DNA of 64,000 bases from an uncultured Myxococcales bacterium (GTDB taxonomy: Bacteria; Myxococcota_A; Polyangia; Polyangiales; Polyangiaceae), in contig CALFEQ010000127.1 in NCBI GenBank assembly GCA_937949945.1, positions 19,199 to 83,198 on the forward strand, written 5' to 3'. A program made the translations under genes and the position numbers. The notes under the pieces were generated by a model, which saw only the letters and a list, made by a program, of their open reading frames with translations, was not told the DNA's origin and ran no database searches. This document shows, piece after piece, positions 27,089-35,365 of the stretch. The stretch's first letter is position 1; each line of letters opens with the position of its first letter.

Positions 27089-28873
27089 GTGAAGGCTCGG
27101 CACACGTACCCCACCGGACAAGCGAGCGCGTCTCGGCTGAAGGCGCTGCTCGCGTGCCTGGAAGCGCGCAAGGGCGCGGCGGCGGCCGACGCCTGGCTCT
27201 CGAAGATCCGTCTCGCGCGTGGGGACCTCGAGGACGAGACGCGCCTCTTTCCGCTCGTCGCGCTGAAGAAGGCCGTCGAGGAGTTCGTCGCCGTGGTCCC
27301 CGACGGCCTCGATGCCGCCGCTCCGTACCTCGTCTCGCGCGAAAACCTCGGCGTCTGGGCCCGCGTGCTCCGAGGAACGCGGGCCCCGGAGGAGGCGTTC
27401 GCGCGCATCGAGTCGTCCGACAGCGAGCACGGCCGCACGACGCGATGGGAGACGATCGAGGCGCGTCCCGGCTACTGGCGAGGCCGCGTGCGCATCGCGC
27501 ACGATCCGAGCCTCGAGAAGGACGGACTGCTCGCGAAGGTGCGTCAGCTCGAGCTGTCCGTCGTGCCGACCCTCTTCGGCTACTCCCGCGGCGTCGTCGT
27601 CCTGCGTCGGAGCGAGGACGACGCGCAGGAGTTCGAGGTGAAGTGGTCGCTGCCCGCGCCGTTCCGCGGGATCACCGCGGGCGCGATCGCGGGCGCCGTC
27701 GCCGGCGGCGCGACCCTCGCGGTCCACCCGTCGACGCCCACGATGATCGCCGCGCTCCTCACGCCTCTCGCGGGCGCCGCGGCGGGGCTGTACTGGGCAC
27801 GCGATCGGCTGCGGCGCGTCGAGACCGCCGCGCAGGCGATGCGCGTCAGCGCGCTCGAGCGGAGCCTCGCGCTCCGCGAGACGGAGGCGCGCGGAAGCGG
27901 CGACCTCGAGGGCGTCGTCATCGCGGGCCTGTACCGCATCGGGCAGCGGATGGGATCCGGCGCGAGCGGCGTCATCTACGAGGCGACGCGCATCACGGAC
28001 GGCTTGCCGGTCGCCATCAAGCTGCTCCGCGCGGCGACCGCGCACGACGTGACCGCCTCCGATCGCCTCCGGCGCGAGTCGGAGGCGCTCGGTCTGTCGT
28101 GGCATCCCAACGTCGTCGAGGTGATCGATCACGGGCACCTGCCCGACGGGACCTCGTACCTGGTCATGGAGCTGCTCCGAGGCGAGACGCTCGCCACGCG
28201 CCTCAGGAACCGCGTGCGCCTGCGTCCCGCGGAGGTGCTCCCGATCGCCAAGCAGGTGGCGGAGGCGCTCGTCGCGATCCACGCGGCCGGCGTCGTGCAC
28301 CGCGACCTCAAGCCGTCGAACATCTACCTCGTGCGCGACGAGGAGACCGGGCGCGAGAAGGTGAAGGTCTTCGACTTCGGCATCGCCCGCGTCGAGTGGG
28401 AGGAGATGCGGATCACGAACATCGGCGCTCCGCTCGGGACGCCCGGCTACATGTCTCCGGAGCAGGAGTGCGGCGGCGAGATCGACGCGCGGAGCGACGT
28501 CTACGCGCTCGGCGCCGTCATCTACGAGTGCCTCGTCGGCGAGCCGCCGCCGCCGTCGCGCGAGGACATGTGGAAGCCTGGCTCGCGGGCGCCGAGCTCG
28601 TTCGCGATGCGCCTGCCGCCGCCGTCGCGCGCCGACTCGGGCGTCCAGCCGGCGTCGCGGCGGATGCCGAGCGCCGCGCCCGCTCCGCTCGACGCGCCGC
28701 CGGAGCCCGGACCCGTCGACGCTCCGCCCGAGTGGCGCGCGCTCGTCGAGCGCGCGCTCGCGAAGCGACCCGAGGATCGGTGGCAGGACGCGCGCTCTCT
28801 GCTCGCCGCGCTGCGCGCGCTCGAGCCCGACGCCGAGAAGGCGCGCGAGGGCACGGGCAGCGACAAGCCGTGA
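27089..28873 (+). CDS. Membrane Ser/Thr protein kinase with N-terminal sensor-like region
   Basis: The 594-residue product begins at GTG 27089 with GGAG seven bases before. Residues 1-190 are an unrecognised soluble domain; its pattern (PGYWRGRVRI, DDAQEFEVKW) faintly recalls V4R/heme-NO-binding-like sensors, which is speculation. Two hydrophobic segments at about 194-212 and 218-236 form a membrane hairpin, followed by a short helix. The kinase domain runs from about 281: GSGASGVIYEA, catalytic Lys311, HRDLKPSN at 404-411, DFG at 429-431 and TPGYMSPEQE. All catalytic residues are present. In most bacterial kinases of this type the membrane segment is C-terminal to the kinase; here it precedes it, and both termini should be cytoplasmic. 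Confidence 0.88.
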   Translation: MKARHTYPTGQASASRLKALLACLEARKGAAAADAWLSKIRLARGDLEDETRLFPLVALKKAVEEFVAVVPDGLDAAAPYLVSRENLGVWARVLRGTRAPEEAFARIESSDSEHGRTTRWETIEARPGYWRGRVRIAHDPSLEKDGLLAKVRQLELSVVPTLFGYSRGVVVLRRSEDDAQEFEVKWSLPAPFRGITAGAIAGAVAGGATLAVHPSTPTMIAALLTPLAGAAAGLYWARDRLRRVETAAQAMRVSALERSLALRETEARGSGDLEGVVIAGLYRIGQRMGSGASGVIYEATRITDGLPVAIKLLRAATAHDVTASDRLRRESEALGLSWHPNVVEVIDHGHLPDGTSYLVMELLRGETLATRLRNRVRLRPAEVLPIAKQVAEALVAIHAAGVVHRDLKPSNIYLVRDEETGREKVKVFDFGIARVEWEEMRITNIGAPLGTPGYMSPEQECGGEIDARSDVYALGAVIYECLVGEPPPPSREDMWKPGSRAPSSFAMRLPPPSRADSGVQPASRRMPSAAPAPLDAPPEPGPVDAPPEWRALVERALAKRPEDRWQDARSLLAALRALEPDAEKAREGTGSDKP

Positions 28874-28918
28874 GAGCGCGGGACAGGTCGCTTCGCGGAG
28901 ACGGGTACGAGATCGTTC

Positions 28919-29992
28919 GTGCGATCTGGTAGAAGTCTGGGCGTGGGCTTGCTTTCCGTCTTCTCGCTGGGTTCGGTCGCGCGGCGTGCGTGCGCCGCGC
29001 TGATGGCCGTCGCGCTCCCGCTCGCCGTCGGCGCGTGCCGGAGCTCGTCGCAGTCCGCGCCGCCGCCTTCGTCGCCGCAGTACTACCCGCAGTACCCGCA
29101 GCAGCCGTATCCGCAGCAAGGGCCGGTGGCCGGCTGGCAGCCGCAGCAGCCGCAGCAACCGGGGCCGGCGGCGCAGCGGCCGCTGCTCCCGCCCCTCGTC
29201 GGCATGGCCGCGATGCAGCAAGAGGTGCGGAACGTCCTCGCGGAGCTCGTGAACGCGCTCGGCCCACACAACCAGTCGCTCGTGCGCGGGATCCCGCTCA
29301 CGTTCGATCCGACGACGGAGGTCAACGCTTTCGCCGGATGCGACGAGACGGGCGCGCCGTTCCTCGCGGCGACCGTGGGCATGCTCGAGGCCGTCGACGC
29401 GATCGCGCAGACGAAGGCGACCGACGAGCTGTTCGGCACCCAGACGTACGAGGCCTACTGCAATGCGGTGCTCCCGCAGCTCGTGAGGAGCCCGAACGCG
29501 CGGGCGGCGCTCCCTGCGGGGATCATCCCGGCGAACCTGGTCGGCGATGCGCGACGCTGGTCGCGGGCTCGCGAGCTGTTCGACGAGATCATCGCGTTCA
29601 CGTTCGGGCACGAGCTCGCGCACCACTATCTCGGTCACACGGGCTGCGCGAACGGGCAGCCGATGGGGCCCGGGCCCGATCCGACGAAGCTCGGACGCTT
29701 GCTGTCGGTGGTACCGATCTTCAACCAGGCGGGCGAGGCGGCCGCGGACTCGGCGGGCGCCGTCAACGCGCTCGACGCGGGACGCGCGCGACGGCCGCAG
29801 TACGAATGGTCCGAGAACGGCGGCGTGCTCTTGCTCGACTACTTCGCGCGCATCGAGCGTGCCGGCGGAGGAGGCGGCCCGCTCAGCCTCCTCAACCCGG
29901 TGCAGTTCCTCCGCACGCACCCGAACCCCCTCGCGCGCATCCCGCTCGTGCAGACGGTCGCGCGTACGTGGCGCCAGCAGCACCCCGGGTAG
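28919..29992 (+). CDS. M48-like metallopeptidase lipoprotein
   Basis: The 357-residue product has a signal ending in lipobox AVGAC (Cys40 from the GTG at 28919; later starts at 28943 or an internal ATG are possible). A Pro/Gln/Tyr-rich linker of about 50 residues follows, with repeated PQQP-type units. The mature domain has the zinc motif HELAHH and a downstream GEAAADSAGA that supplies the probable third ligand Glu, as in M48-like enzymes. It would be a surface or periplasmic zinc peptidase. No membrane segments of the HtpX type occur. It lies 45 bases after the kinase gene on the same strand and may share its transcript. Confidence 0.83.
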   Translation: MRSGRSLGVGLLSVFSLGSVARRACAALMAVALPLAVGACRSSSQSAPPPSSPQYYPQYPQQPYPQQGPVAGWQPQQPQQPGPAAQRPLLPPLVGMAAMQQEVRNVLAELVNALGPHNQSLVRGIPLTFDPTTEVNAFAGCDETGAPFLAATVGMLEAVDAIAQTKATDELFGTQTYEAYCNAVLPQLVRSPNARAALPAGIIPANLVGDARRWSRARELFDEIIAFTFGHELAHHYLGHTGCANGQPMGPGPDPTKLGRLLSVVPIFNQAGEAAADSAGAVNALDAGRARRPQYEWSENGGVLLLDYFARIERAGGGGGPLSLLNPVQFLRTHPNPLARIPLVQTVARTWRQQHPG

Positions 29993-30039
29993 GGCGGCCG
30001 CCTGCGCCAGAGCTCGCGCGGTCGTCGCGCCGAACCGAA

Positions 30040-30969
30040 TCAGCTCAGGACGGGCAAGGAGCGTCCCTTGAGCACCTCGTTGTGGCTTCCCGTGCGGTAG
30101 CCGGCGAGGTCGAGCGTGACGTACGCGAACCCGGCGCGCTTGCCGGCGGCGACGATCGCATCGCGGGCGTCGAACGCCTTCAGCATCTCGTCTCTTGCGA
30201 CCTCGATGCGCGCGATGGGGGCGGGCTTCGTCGCGACGGGCGACTCGCTCGTCGACGCGTGCCATCGGACGCGCACCTGCCGGAGCCCGAGGGCATGGAG
30301 CTCGGCCTCGAGCGACCCGATTTGCTCGAGGCGCTCGCGCGTGACGCGCGTCCCGTAGGGCAGGCGGCTCGAAAGACATGCGGCTGCGGGCTTGTCCCAG
30401 ACGCCGAGCCCGATCGCCTGCGACAAGCTACGGACGTCCGCCTTCGTGAGCCCCGCCTCGACGAGCGGGCTGCGCGCGCCCGCCTGCTTCGCGGCCTCGA
30501 GGCCGGGCCGGTAGTCGCCGAGATCGTCGAGGTTCGTCCCGTTCACGACGTGGGCGAGGTTCCACTCGACCTTCTTCTTCGCGCTCAGCCGATAGAGCTC
30601 GCTCTTGCAGTGGAAGCAGCGATCGACGTCGTTCTTCGCGTAGCTCTCGTCGTCGATCTCGTGCGACTCGACGAGCTCGTGACGCGCGCCGATGCTCCGG
30701 GCGATGCGGACGGCATCCTCGAGCTCGAACGGAGCCAGGCTCGGGCTCACGGCCGTCATGCCGACGCATCGATCGCCGAGGACGCGGTGAGCCACCGCGA
30801 GGACGAACGCGCTGTCGACGCCGCCGGAGTAACAGACGAGGACGGAGCCCATCTCCCGCAAGATGCCGACGAGCCGCTGGAGCCGCGGGTCGTCCGGGAG
30901 CTCGGGCTGGTTCGGGTCGAGGAGGGAGCCCACGCCTTCGTATCTAGCGCGGGTGATGGAAAGAACCAC
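30040..30969 (-). CDS. larE: LarE-like ATP-dependent sacrificial sulfur transferase
   Basis: LarE inserts sulfur into the nickel-pincer cofactor precursor of lactate racemase-type enzymes. The 309-residue product has the PP-loop SGGVDS at 48-53, RCFHCKSELY (Cys118, Cys121) and the conserved KPAAACLSSR with Cys198, the likely sacrificial or cluster-binding cysteine. The rest (GTRVTRERLEQI and the C-terminal RIEV domain) fits the family. No larA, larB or larC lies nearby, so the cofactor pathway must be elsewhere or the protein has another sulfur-transfer role. Only 29 bases separate this ATG from the divergent gene at 30999. A GTG at 30933 is an alternative start that leaves room for promoters. 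Confidence 0.88.
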   Translation of the reverse strand: MVLSITRARYEGVGSLLDPNQPELPDDPRLQRLVGILREMGSVLVCYSGGVDSAFVLAVAHRVLGDRCVGMTAVSPSLAPFELEDAVRIARSIGARHELVESHEIDDESYAKNDVDRCFHCKSELYRLSAKKKVEWNLAHVVNGTNLDDLGDYRPGLEAAKQAGARSPLVEAGLTKADVRSLSQAIGLGVWDKPAAACLSSRLPYGTRVTRERLEQIGSLEAELHALGLRQVRVRWHASTSESPVATKPAPIARIEVARDEMLKAFDARDAIVAAGKRAGFAYVTLDLAGYRTGSHNEVLKGRSLPVLS

Positions 30970-30998
30970 GCCATTTTGCTTGAGCTATTCTGATCCTC

Positions 30999-32474
30999 AT
31001 GAACAAGGTCAGCCGCACCGTGCTCGCGGGAATCATCGGCGCCGTCGCTGCCGGTTGCACGGCGGTCCTCGGCTCGTTCGAGGTCTCGTCCTCTGCCATC
31101 GACGACACCCTGGACGCGAACGAGGACGCGACGGGTGTGGTCGACGTCCAACCGGGCGACGGCGACGGAGGCGTCGAGGATGCTGCCATCGACGACGCTT
31201 CGCTCGATGCTCCCGTCGACGCGGGCGACGGTCTTCTTTCCTGTACCTCCGTGAGGAAGGAACCGGTGCTGATGGTCGCCCCGTCCGACGGCACGACGTT
31301 GGATGGCCGGATCCTCTCCGTGTTCCGCGCGGGCGATGTGGTGCGCATCGCCGCGCTGAAGCGGGTCGGGAAGCAGGAGGACCTCGTGCTCTACACCTTC
31401 GACCCGAAGCGCCTCGGAGGCCCCGCTTCCGACGGCAGACCCAAGGTCATCGGCACGGATGACCGTGAGGGCCGCGTGCTCGACGTGCAGCACGCCGGCG
31501 ACCGGATCAGCGTGCTCGGAGCGGTGATCGAGAGTAGCGGCACCCAGGAGTCCGTCGTCTTCGTCGTCTGGGAGTCGCCCGACGATCGGCCCGATCAGGC
31601 ACTCATCGAGAAGCCGCTCTGGAAAACGACCGTTCCGGTGTCGACCGCCGCCGGCGTTCTCGGCACCTATGACGGGCCCGATCAGTACGTCTACGCGCTA
31701 TCGGTGCAGGATGGCCCTTCGAGAGGGGATCGCGCCGTCTACTACGGGCGTTGGAAGGAGGGCGCCGACAGGGAGCAGGAGAAGGTCGTGAAAGGAGACG
31801 ACGACGTGCCGGCCTTTCGCGTCTCGTCGCTCGCGCGGAGCGGCAAGTCGGTGTTCATCTTCAACGGCGCGCTGCCCGGAGTGAATGACCAGGGCGCAAC
31901 CGGCTACATCCGCGTTCCGGAGGATCCCGCCCCGGCCGATCTGCAGTTCAAGTCGATCGCCGGTGCGGAGACGAGGTCGAGCTACCGCCTCGTCGCGGCC
32001 AACGGCTTGGGGGCCGTCGGAGGAATGAGGATCGCGGCGATCGAGAGCGAGCCCTCCGATGCCGGCTCGTCGTCGGTCTTCCTCCGTGCCGGGGCGCTCG
32101 GGCCCAATGACCTCCCGACGATCGACGTGTCGAAGCTCCCGCGCGCGATCGCGTTCTCGTCGCTCTCGGACGTCCCGCTCGACGGAGCGCAGGGCCGCTT
32201 CTTCGGCAACGATCTCGTCATCGTCGGCGCTCCACCACTCGCTGCCCCCGACAAGGGAGGGCTCAACTTCGTCTGGTACGACCTTCTATCGAGGAAGCCG
32301 CGCGCGATGGTGACGGGGGACGGTCGCTTCCTCAAGGACGTACAGGTCATCGCCGCGAGCGCCGCGCTCACGAAGCGTCTGCCGAACGACGCCAGCGTCG
32401 ATCTCGTTTGGATCGAAGAGCAGACGAACCCGCCGGTACGGCGGCTGATGTACGACGAGCTTCGCTGCAGGTGA
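30999..32474 (+). CDS. Lipoprotein of unknown function
   Basis: The 491-residue product has a clear lipoprotein signal with lipobox VAAGC (Cys20), then an Asp/Ala/Gly-rich linker of about 50 residues typical of myxobacterial surface lipoproteins. The mature part has only two cysteines, many beta-strand-like segments and repeated DG/DN turns (IGTDDREGRVLDVQHAGD, NDLVIVGAPPL), suggesting a beta-propeller. I do not recognise a family. It is divergent from larE and its 3' side runs into a repeat region before imuA. Confidence 0.75.
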   Translation: MNKVSRTVLAGIIGAVAAGCTAVLGSFEVSSSAIDDTLDANEDATGVVDVQPGDGDGGVEDAAIDDASLDAPVDAGDGLLSCTSVRKEPVLMVAPSDGTTLDGRILSVFRAGDVVRIAALKRVGKQEDLVLYTFDPKRLGGPASDGRPKVIGTDDREGRVLDVQHAGDRISVLGAVIESSGTQESVVFVVWESPDDRPDQALIEKPLWKTTVPVSTAAGVLGTYDGPDQYVYALSVQDGPSRGDRAVYYGRWKEGADREQEKVVKGDDDVPAFRVSSLARSGKSVFIFNGALPGVNDQGATGYIRVPEDPAPADLQFKSIAGAETRSSYRLVAANGLGAVGGMRIAAIESEPSDAGSSSVFLRAGALGPNDLPTIDVSKLPRAIAFSSLSDVPLDGAQGRFFGNDLVIVGAPPLAAPDKGGLNFVWYDLLSRKPRAMVTGDGRFLKDVQVIAASAALTKRLPNDASVDLVWIEEQTNPPVRRLMYDELRCR

Positions 32475-32562
32475 GCCCTCGAGCCCAGTGCCGAGGCCCG
32501 GCGTCTCAGCCCTGACGGCGAGGCCGCTGGGCACCCGAGAGGCGAAGCGCCGTCGGTCGCGT

Positions 32563-32624
32563 CTGACCGAGGACTGAGGAGCGAGGACCGAGGTCTGGCC
32601 TCCCTGGAGCCTGGAGCCTGGAGC
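32563..32624. repeat. Heptamer arrays upstream of imuA
   Basis: Five degenerate units (ctgaccg, aggactg, aggagcg, aggaccg, aggtctg) at 32563-32597 are followed by three ctggagc units at 32604-32624. Read away from imuA, on the minus strand, the order is GGCTCCA then GTCCTCG, as at 39243-39144. The array ends 66 bases before the imuA start. The rest of the 216-base gap after the preceding gene shows only decayed copies of the same units. Confidence 0.8.
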
Positions 32625-32680
32625 CTCACTCAAAGTCCCTGCTCATTCGTCCAGTATGTCCCCCTTGCGCAGGGTCGGAA

Positions 32681-32700
32681 TACTGTTACCATGTTCAGTA
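32681..32700 (+). promoter_or_regulatory. LexA-type SOS box over the imuA start
   Basis: TACTGTTACCATGTTCAGTA is a perfect TACTG-N10-CAGTA inverted repeat, matching the gammaproteobacterial-type LexA consensus closely. It also contains GTTCAG, the half-site reported in the Myxococcus LexA motif. It covers the candidate ATG at 32691 and touches the one at 32700. LexA bound here would block imuA-imuB-dnaE2 transcription until DNA damage, as is usual for this cassette. A 10-base direct repeat CAGTATGTCC occurs at 32652 and 32696. Confidence 0.75.
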
Positions 32701-33515
32701 TGTCCGCCCTGGCCTCGATCGACCTCGATGCAGCAGCGCTGGCGCGCCTCGGCGTCTTGCAGGGGACGCAGGCGCTCTTGCCGGAGCGCTCCGTCCTTTC
32801 GTTGAACTGGCCGGAGCTCGAACGCGCGTTGCCGGATCGCGGGCTGCCGCGCGGCGTGATCGAGATCGCGGCGATGCCTCGCCTCGCGCCGCATCGGAGC
32901 CAGCGATGGGCGAGCCATGCCGGCGTGCCCGAGTCGATGCGCGGCGGCGCCACGTCGATCGCGATCGCGGCGGTGAGCGCGCTGCAGGCGTCGTACGGCA
33001 AGGCGTGGTGCGCGTGGATCACGCCTTCGCACGTCAAAGGTCGGCTCGCGCCGTTCTTGTATGCGCCCGCTCTGGCGCGTGCCGGTGTCGATCTCGAGCG
33101 GCTGCTCGTCGTTCGGCCTCCGCCCCAGGCGCTCGCGCGCACCGTCGTGAAAGCCGCCGCGTCGGGCGCGTTCGGTCTGCTCGTCATCGACGTGCCTCAT
33201 CCGCAGGACCTCTGTGGAGGCGCGCCTCGTCGCGATGCGCGCGGCGCGGGGCTGCGTCCATCTATGCGCTTCGAGGGGCGGAACGACGGGGGAGCCATGG
33301 TCGTGCGCAAGCTCGCCCTCGCGGCCGAGGAGTCGGGGACCACGTCGCTCCTCTTGACGAGCGCGCTCGCGTCGCGTGCGCTCCCGTGGCCGGTCGCGCT
33401 CCGCATCGAGGTCGAGCGCCGGTCGAGCGCGTTCGAAGACGCGCTCGCCATCCGGATCACGAAGGACCGCCGTGGCGCGGCGTCGTCGCAGCACGTCGTC
33501 CGGCTCGCCGGCTGA
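32691..33515 (+). CDS. imuA: ImuA, RecA-like protein of the mutagenesis cassette
   Basis: The 274-residue product is ImuA (also called SulA2), which works with ImuB and DnaE2 in damage-induced translesion synthesis. It has the typical start (GLPRGVIEIAA), a degenerate RecA-like core in which no Walker A is intact, and C-terminal strands PWPVALRIEVERRS and LAIRITKDRRG. A segment of about 25 residues after IEIAA is inserted relative to the usual family. The start is uncertain: ATG 32691 lies inside the LexA-type box and ATG 32700 at its edge, and neither has a good ribosome-binding site, so the message may be leaderless. imuB begins 26 bases after the stop. Confidence 0.87.
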   Translation: MFSMSALASIDLDAAALARLGVLQGTQALLPERSVLSLNWPELERALPDRGLPRGVIEIAAMPRLAPHRSQRWASHAGVPESMRGGATSIAIAAVSALQASYGKAWCAWITPSHVKGRLAPFLYAPALARAGVDLERLLVVRPPPQALARTVVKAAASGAFGLLVIDVPHPQDLCGGAPRRDARGAGLRPSMRFEGRNDGGAMVVRKLALAAEESGTTSLLLTSALASRALPWPVALRIEVERRSSAFEDALAIRITKDRRGAASSQHVVRLAG

Positions 33516-33541
33516 CGCCACCGTTCGGAGAGGAGCACGTC

Positions 33542-35341
33542 GTGCGAGTCTGCGCAGTGAGCTTGCCGGAGCTTCGGATCGAGCTCGTCGAGGCCGAGAT
33601 GCGGGCGGAGCTGGCTCGCAAGGAGCCTTCTGGGCGCGGGGAGGGCGACGCGCGCGAGGACGACGTCCCCCCGCCGCGCGCTCCGCTCGCGGTCGTCGTC
33701 GCGCCTGCTCCGATGACCGAGGCGAAGCTGCTCGGCAACACGCGGCTGTCGGTCGTGTCGCGCGAGGCGCGCGCGCTCGGGGTGCTCCCGGGCCAGACGA
33801 TCGCGCAAGCACGTGCCCGCGCGGGCGATCTCGCGGTGCGTGTCGTCCGCCCCGAGGCGGTCCGCAACGTCCTCGCCCGCATCGCCGAGATCGGGCTCGC
33901 GTTCGGCGCGACCGTCGCGTTCGGCATGGAGGGAGAGCCGGCGTTCGGCGCGGCGCACGATTTCGGCGACGTCGTGTGGATCGACGTCACCGGCTGCGCG
34001 CACCTGCACGCGCCCGACGCGCGCGGCCCGGGGGCGATCTTCGACGGCGAGACGATCCTCGCTTCGCGCCTCGCGGGCGTGATCGCTTCGCTCGGGCACA
34101 CGTGCTCGGTCGCGATCGCGGACGGCCCGCGCGTCGCGGCGATGCTCGCGCGCGACGCGGCGGAGCGGGCGCTGCATGCGTCGTCGCGCAGGCGGTCGCG
34201 CGCGTCCTCCTCGTCGCTGCTCCTCCTGGATCCGATCGTCGTGCCCTCGGGAGAGAACGCGCGTGCGCTGGCGAGCCTGCCGGTCGCGGCGCTCCCGCTC
34301 CCCCCGGAGGACGTGCGATGGCTGGCGAAGATCGGCGTCCGTACGATCCAGGAGCTCCGCGAGCTACCTCCGCAGGGGCTCGGCGCGCGTCTCGGAGCCC
34401 GCGCGCGCGAGGTGATGGCGCTCGCCGCCGGAGACGATCGCGCGCCGCTCACGCCGTACGTGCCGCCGGAGGTGCCGGAGGAGGCGACGGAGCTCGAGTA
34501 CGGCATCGAAGGCACGCAGGCGCTCACGTTCGTCGCGAAGACGCTCACCGATCGGCTCGCGACGCGCCTGCAGGGGCGCGCCGTCGCGGCGTCGCGGCTG
34601 GAGCTGGAGCTGCGACTCGACGCGGCGATGCTCCGCGACCGCCGCGATGCGGCCGCGGCGTCGGCCGTGGACGAGGCCATGCGCGAGACGGACCCGGGCG
34701 AGCCGTCGCGTGACGACGTCACGATCGTCGCGATCGATCTGCCGGCGCCGCTCGCGCGCGCGAGCGATCTCCTCGCGGCGCTGCGCCCGAAGATCGAGCG
34801 GCTCGTCCTCGACGCGCCGGTCCTCGGCGCTCGGCTCCGCGCCCCCGTGCTCGTGCACCAGCGGGCGCTGCCGCTGTCGCTCTTCGAGCCGCAGCCCAAG
34901 GCCGAGCGCGCGCTCCCGCGGCTCGTGGCCGAGCTCACCGCCGATCTCGGGCCCGAGGCGGTCTCGACCCTCGTGCTCGGCGACAGCTGGATACCAGAGG
35001 ACCGATCGAAGCTCGTCGCCTTCGGGACGGCGGAGAAAGAGACGGGGGGGCGGAGCGGCGGAGCGAAGCGACGGCTTCCGCGTCACCTGCTCTCGAGCGT
35101 GCCGGAGCCGACCCGCCTGCTCGCCGAGCCCGAGCCCGTGTCGCGCGAGGGCGTCCGCGTGACGCGCCACCTCTCGCGCCTCGAGTCGGTCGAGTGGTGG
35201 AAGGAGCCACCTTCGGATCGTCCGTCCGGCTCCGTGCGGAGGGCGCTCGACTACGTCCATGCGTGGACGGACGAGGGCGCGGCGTGGGTCGAGATCGATC
35301 GCGCCACGGGCGCGATGCGCGTGCGAGGTCTGTTCGATTGA
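33542..35341 (+). CDS. imuB: ImuB, catalytically inactive Y-family polymerase homologue
   Basis: ImuB is the adapter of the mutasome, linking DnaE2 to the beta clamp. The 599-residue product starts at GTG 33542 (AGGAG six bases before) with RVCAVSLPELRIELV. The Y-family acidic residues are replaced there and in VWIDVTGCAHLHA, so it should not polymerise. Finger/thumb helix-hairpin-helix and little-finger regions follow. The segment QRALPLSLF at 440-448 matches a beta-clamp-binding motif. Several linkers are Ala/Arg-rich and longer than usual. dnaE2 begins 24 bases after the stop. Confidence 0.93.
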   Translation: MRVCAVSLPELRIELVEAEMRAELARKEPSGRGEGDAREDDVPPPRAPLAVVVAPAPMTEAKLLGNTRLSVVSREARALGVLPGQTIAQARARAGDLAVRVVRPEAVRNVLARIAEIGLAFGATVAFGMEGEPAFGAAHDFGDVVWIDVTGCAHLHAPDARGPGAIFDGETILASRLAGVIASLGHTCSVAIADGPRVAAMLARDAAERALHASSRRRSRASSSSLLLLDPIVVPSGENARALASLPVAALPLPPEDVRWLAKIGVRTIQELRELPPQGLGARLGARAREVMALAAGDDRAPLTPYVPPEVPEEATELEYGIEGTQALTFVAKTLTDRLATRLQGRAVAASRLELELRLDAAMLRDRRDAAAASAVDEAMRETDPGEPSRDDVTIVAIDLPAPLARASDLLAALRPKIERLVLDAPVLGARLRAPVLVHQRALPLSLFEPQPKAERALPRLVAELTADLGPEAVSTLVLGDSWIPEDRSKLVAFGTAEKETGGRSGGAKRRLPRHLLSSVPEPTRLLAEPEPVSREGVRVTRHLSRLESVEWWKEPPSDRPSGSVRRALDYVHAWTDEGAAWVEIDRATGAMRVRGLFD

Positions 35342-35365
35342 GCGCCCGACGGCGAGCGGCAGGCG

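Noticed and set aside
22972..28932. A 1986-codon open frame on the plus strand, with other very long frames such as 1779-4886 plus and 25739-30379 minus
   Set aside because: These run antisense to, or out of frame with, recognisable genes (dynamin, RqcH, kinase). They have Arg/Ala/Asp/Glu-rich translations without domains, as expected from stop-poor high-GC DNA.
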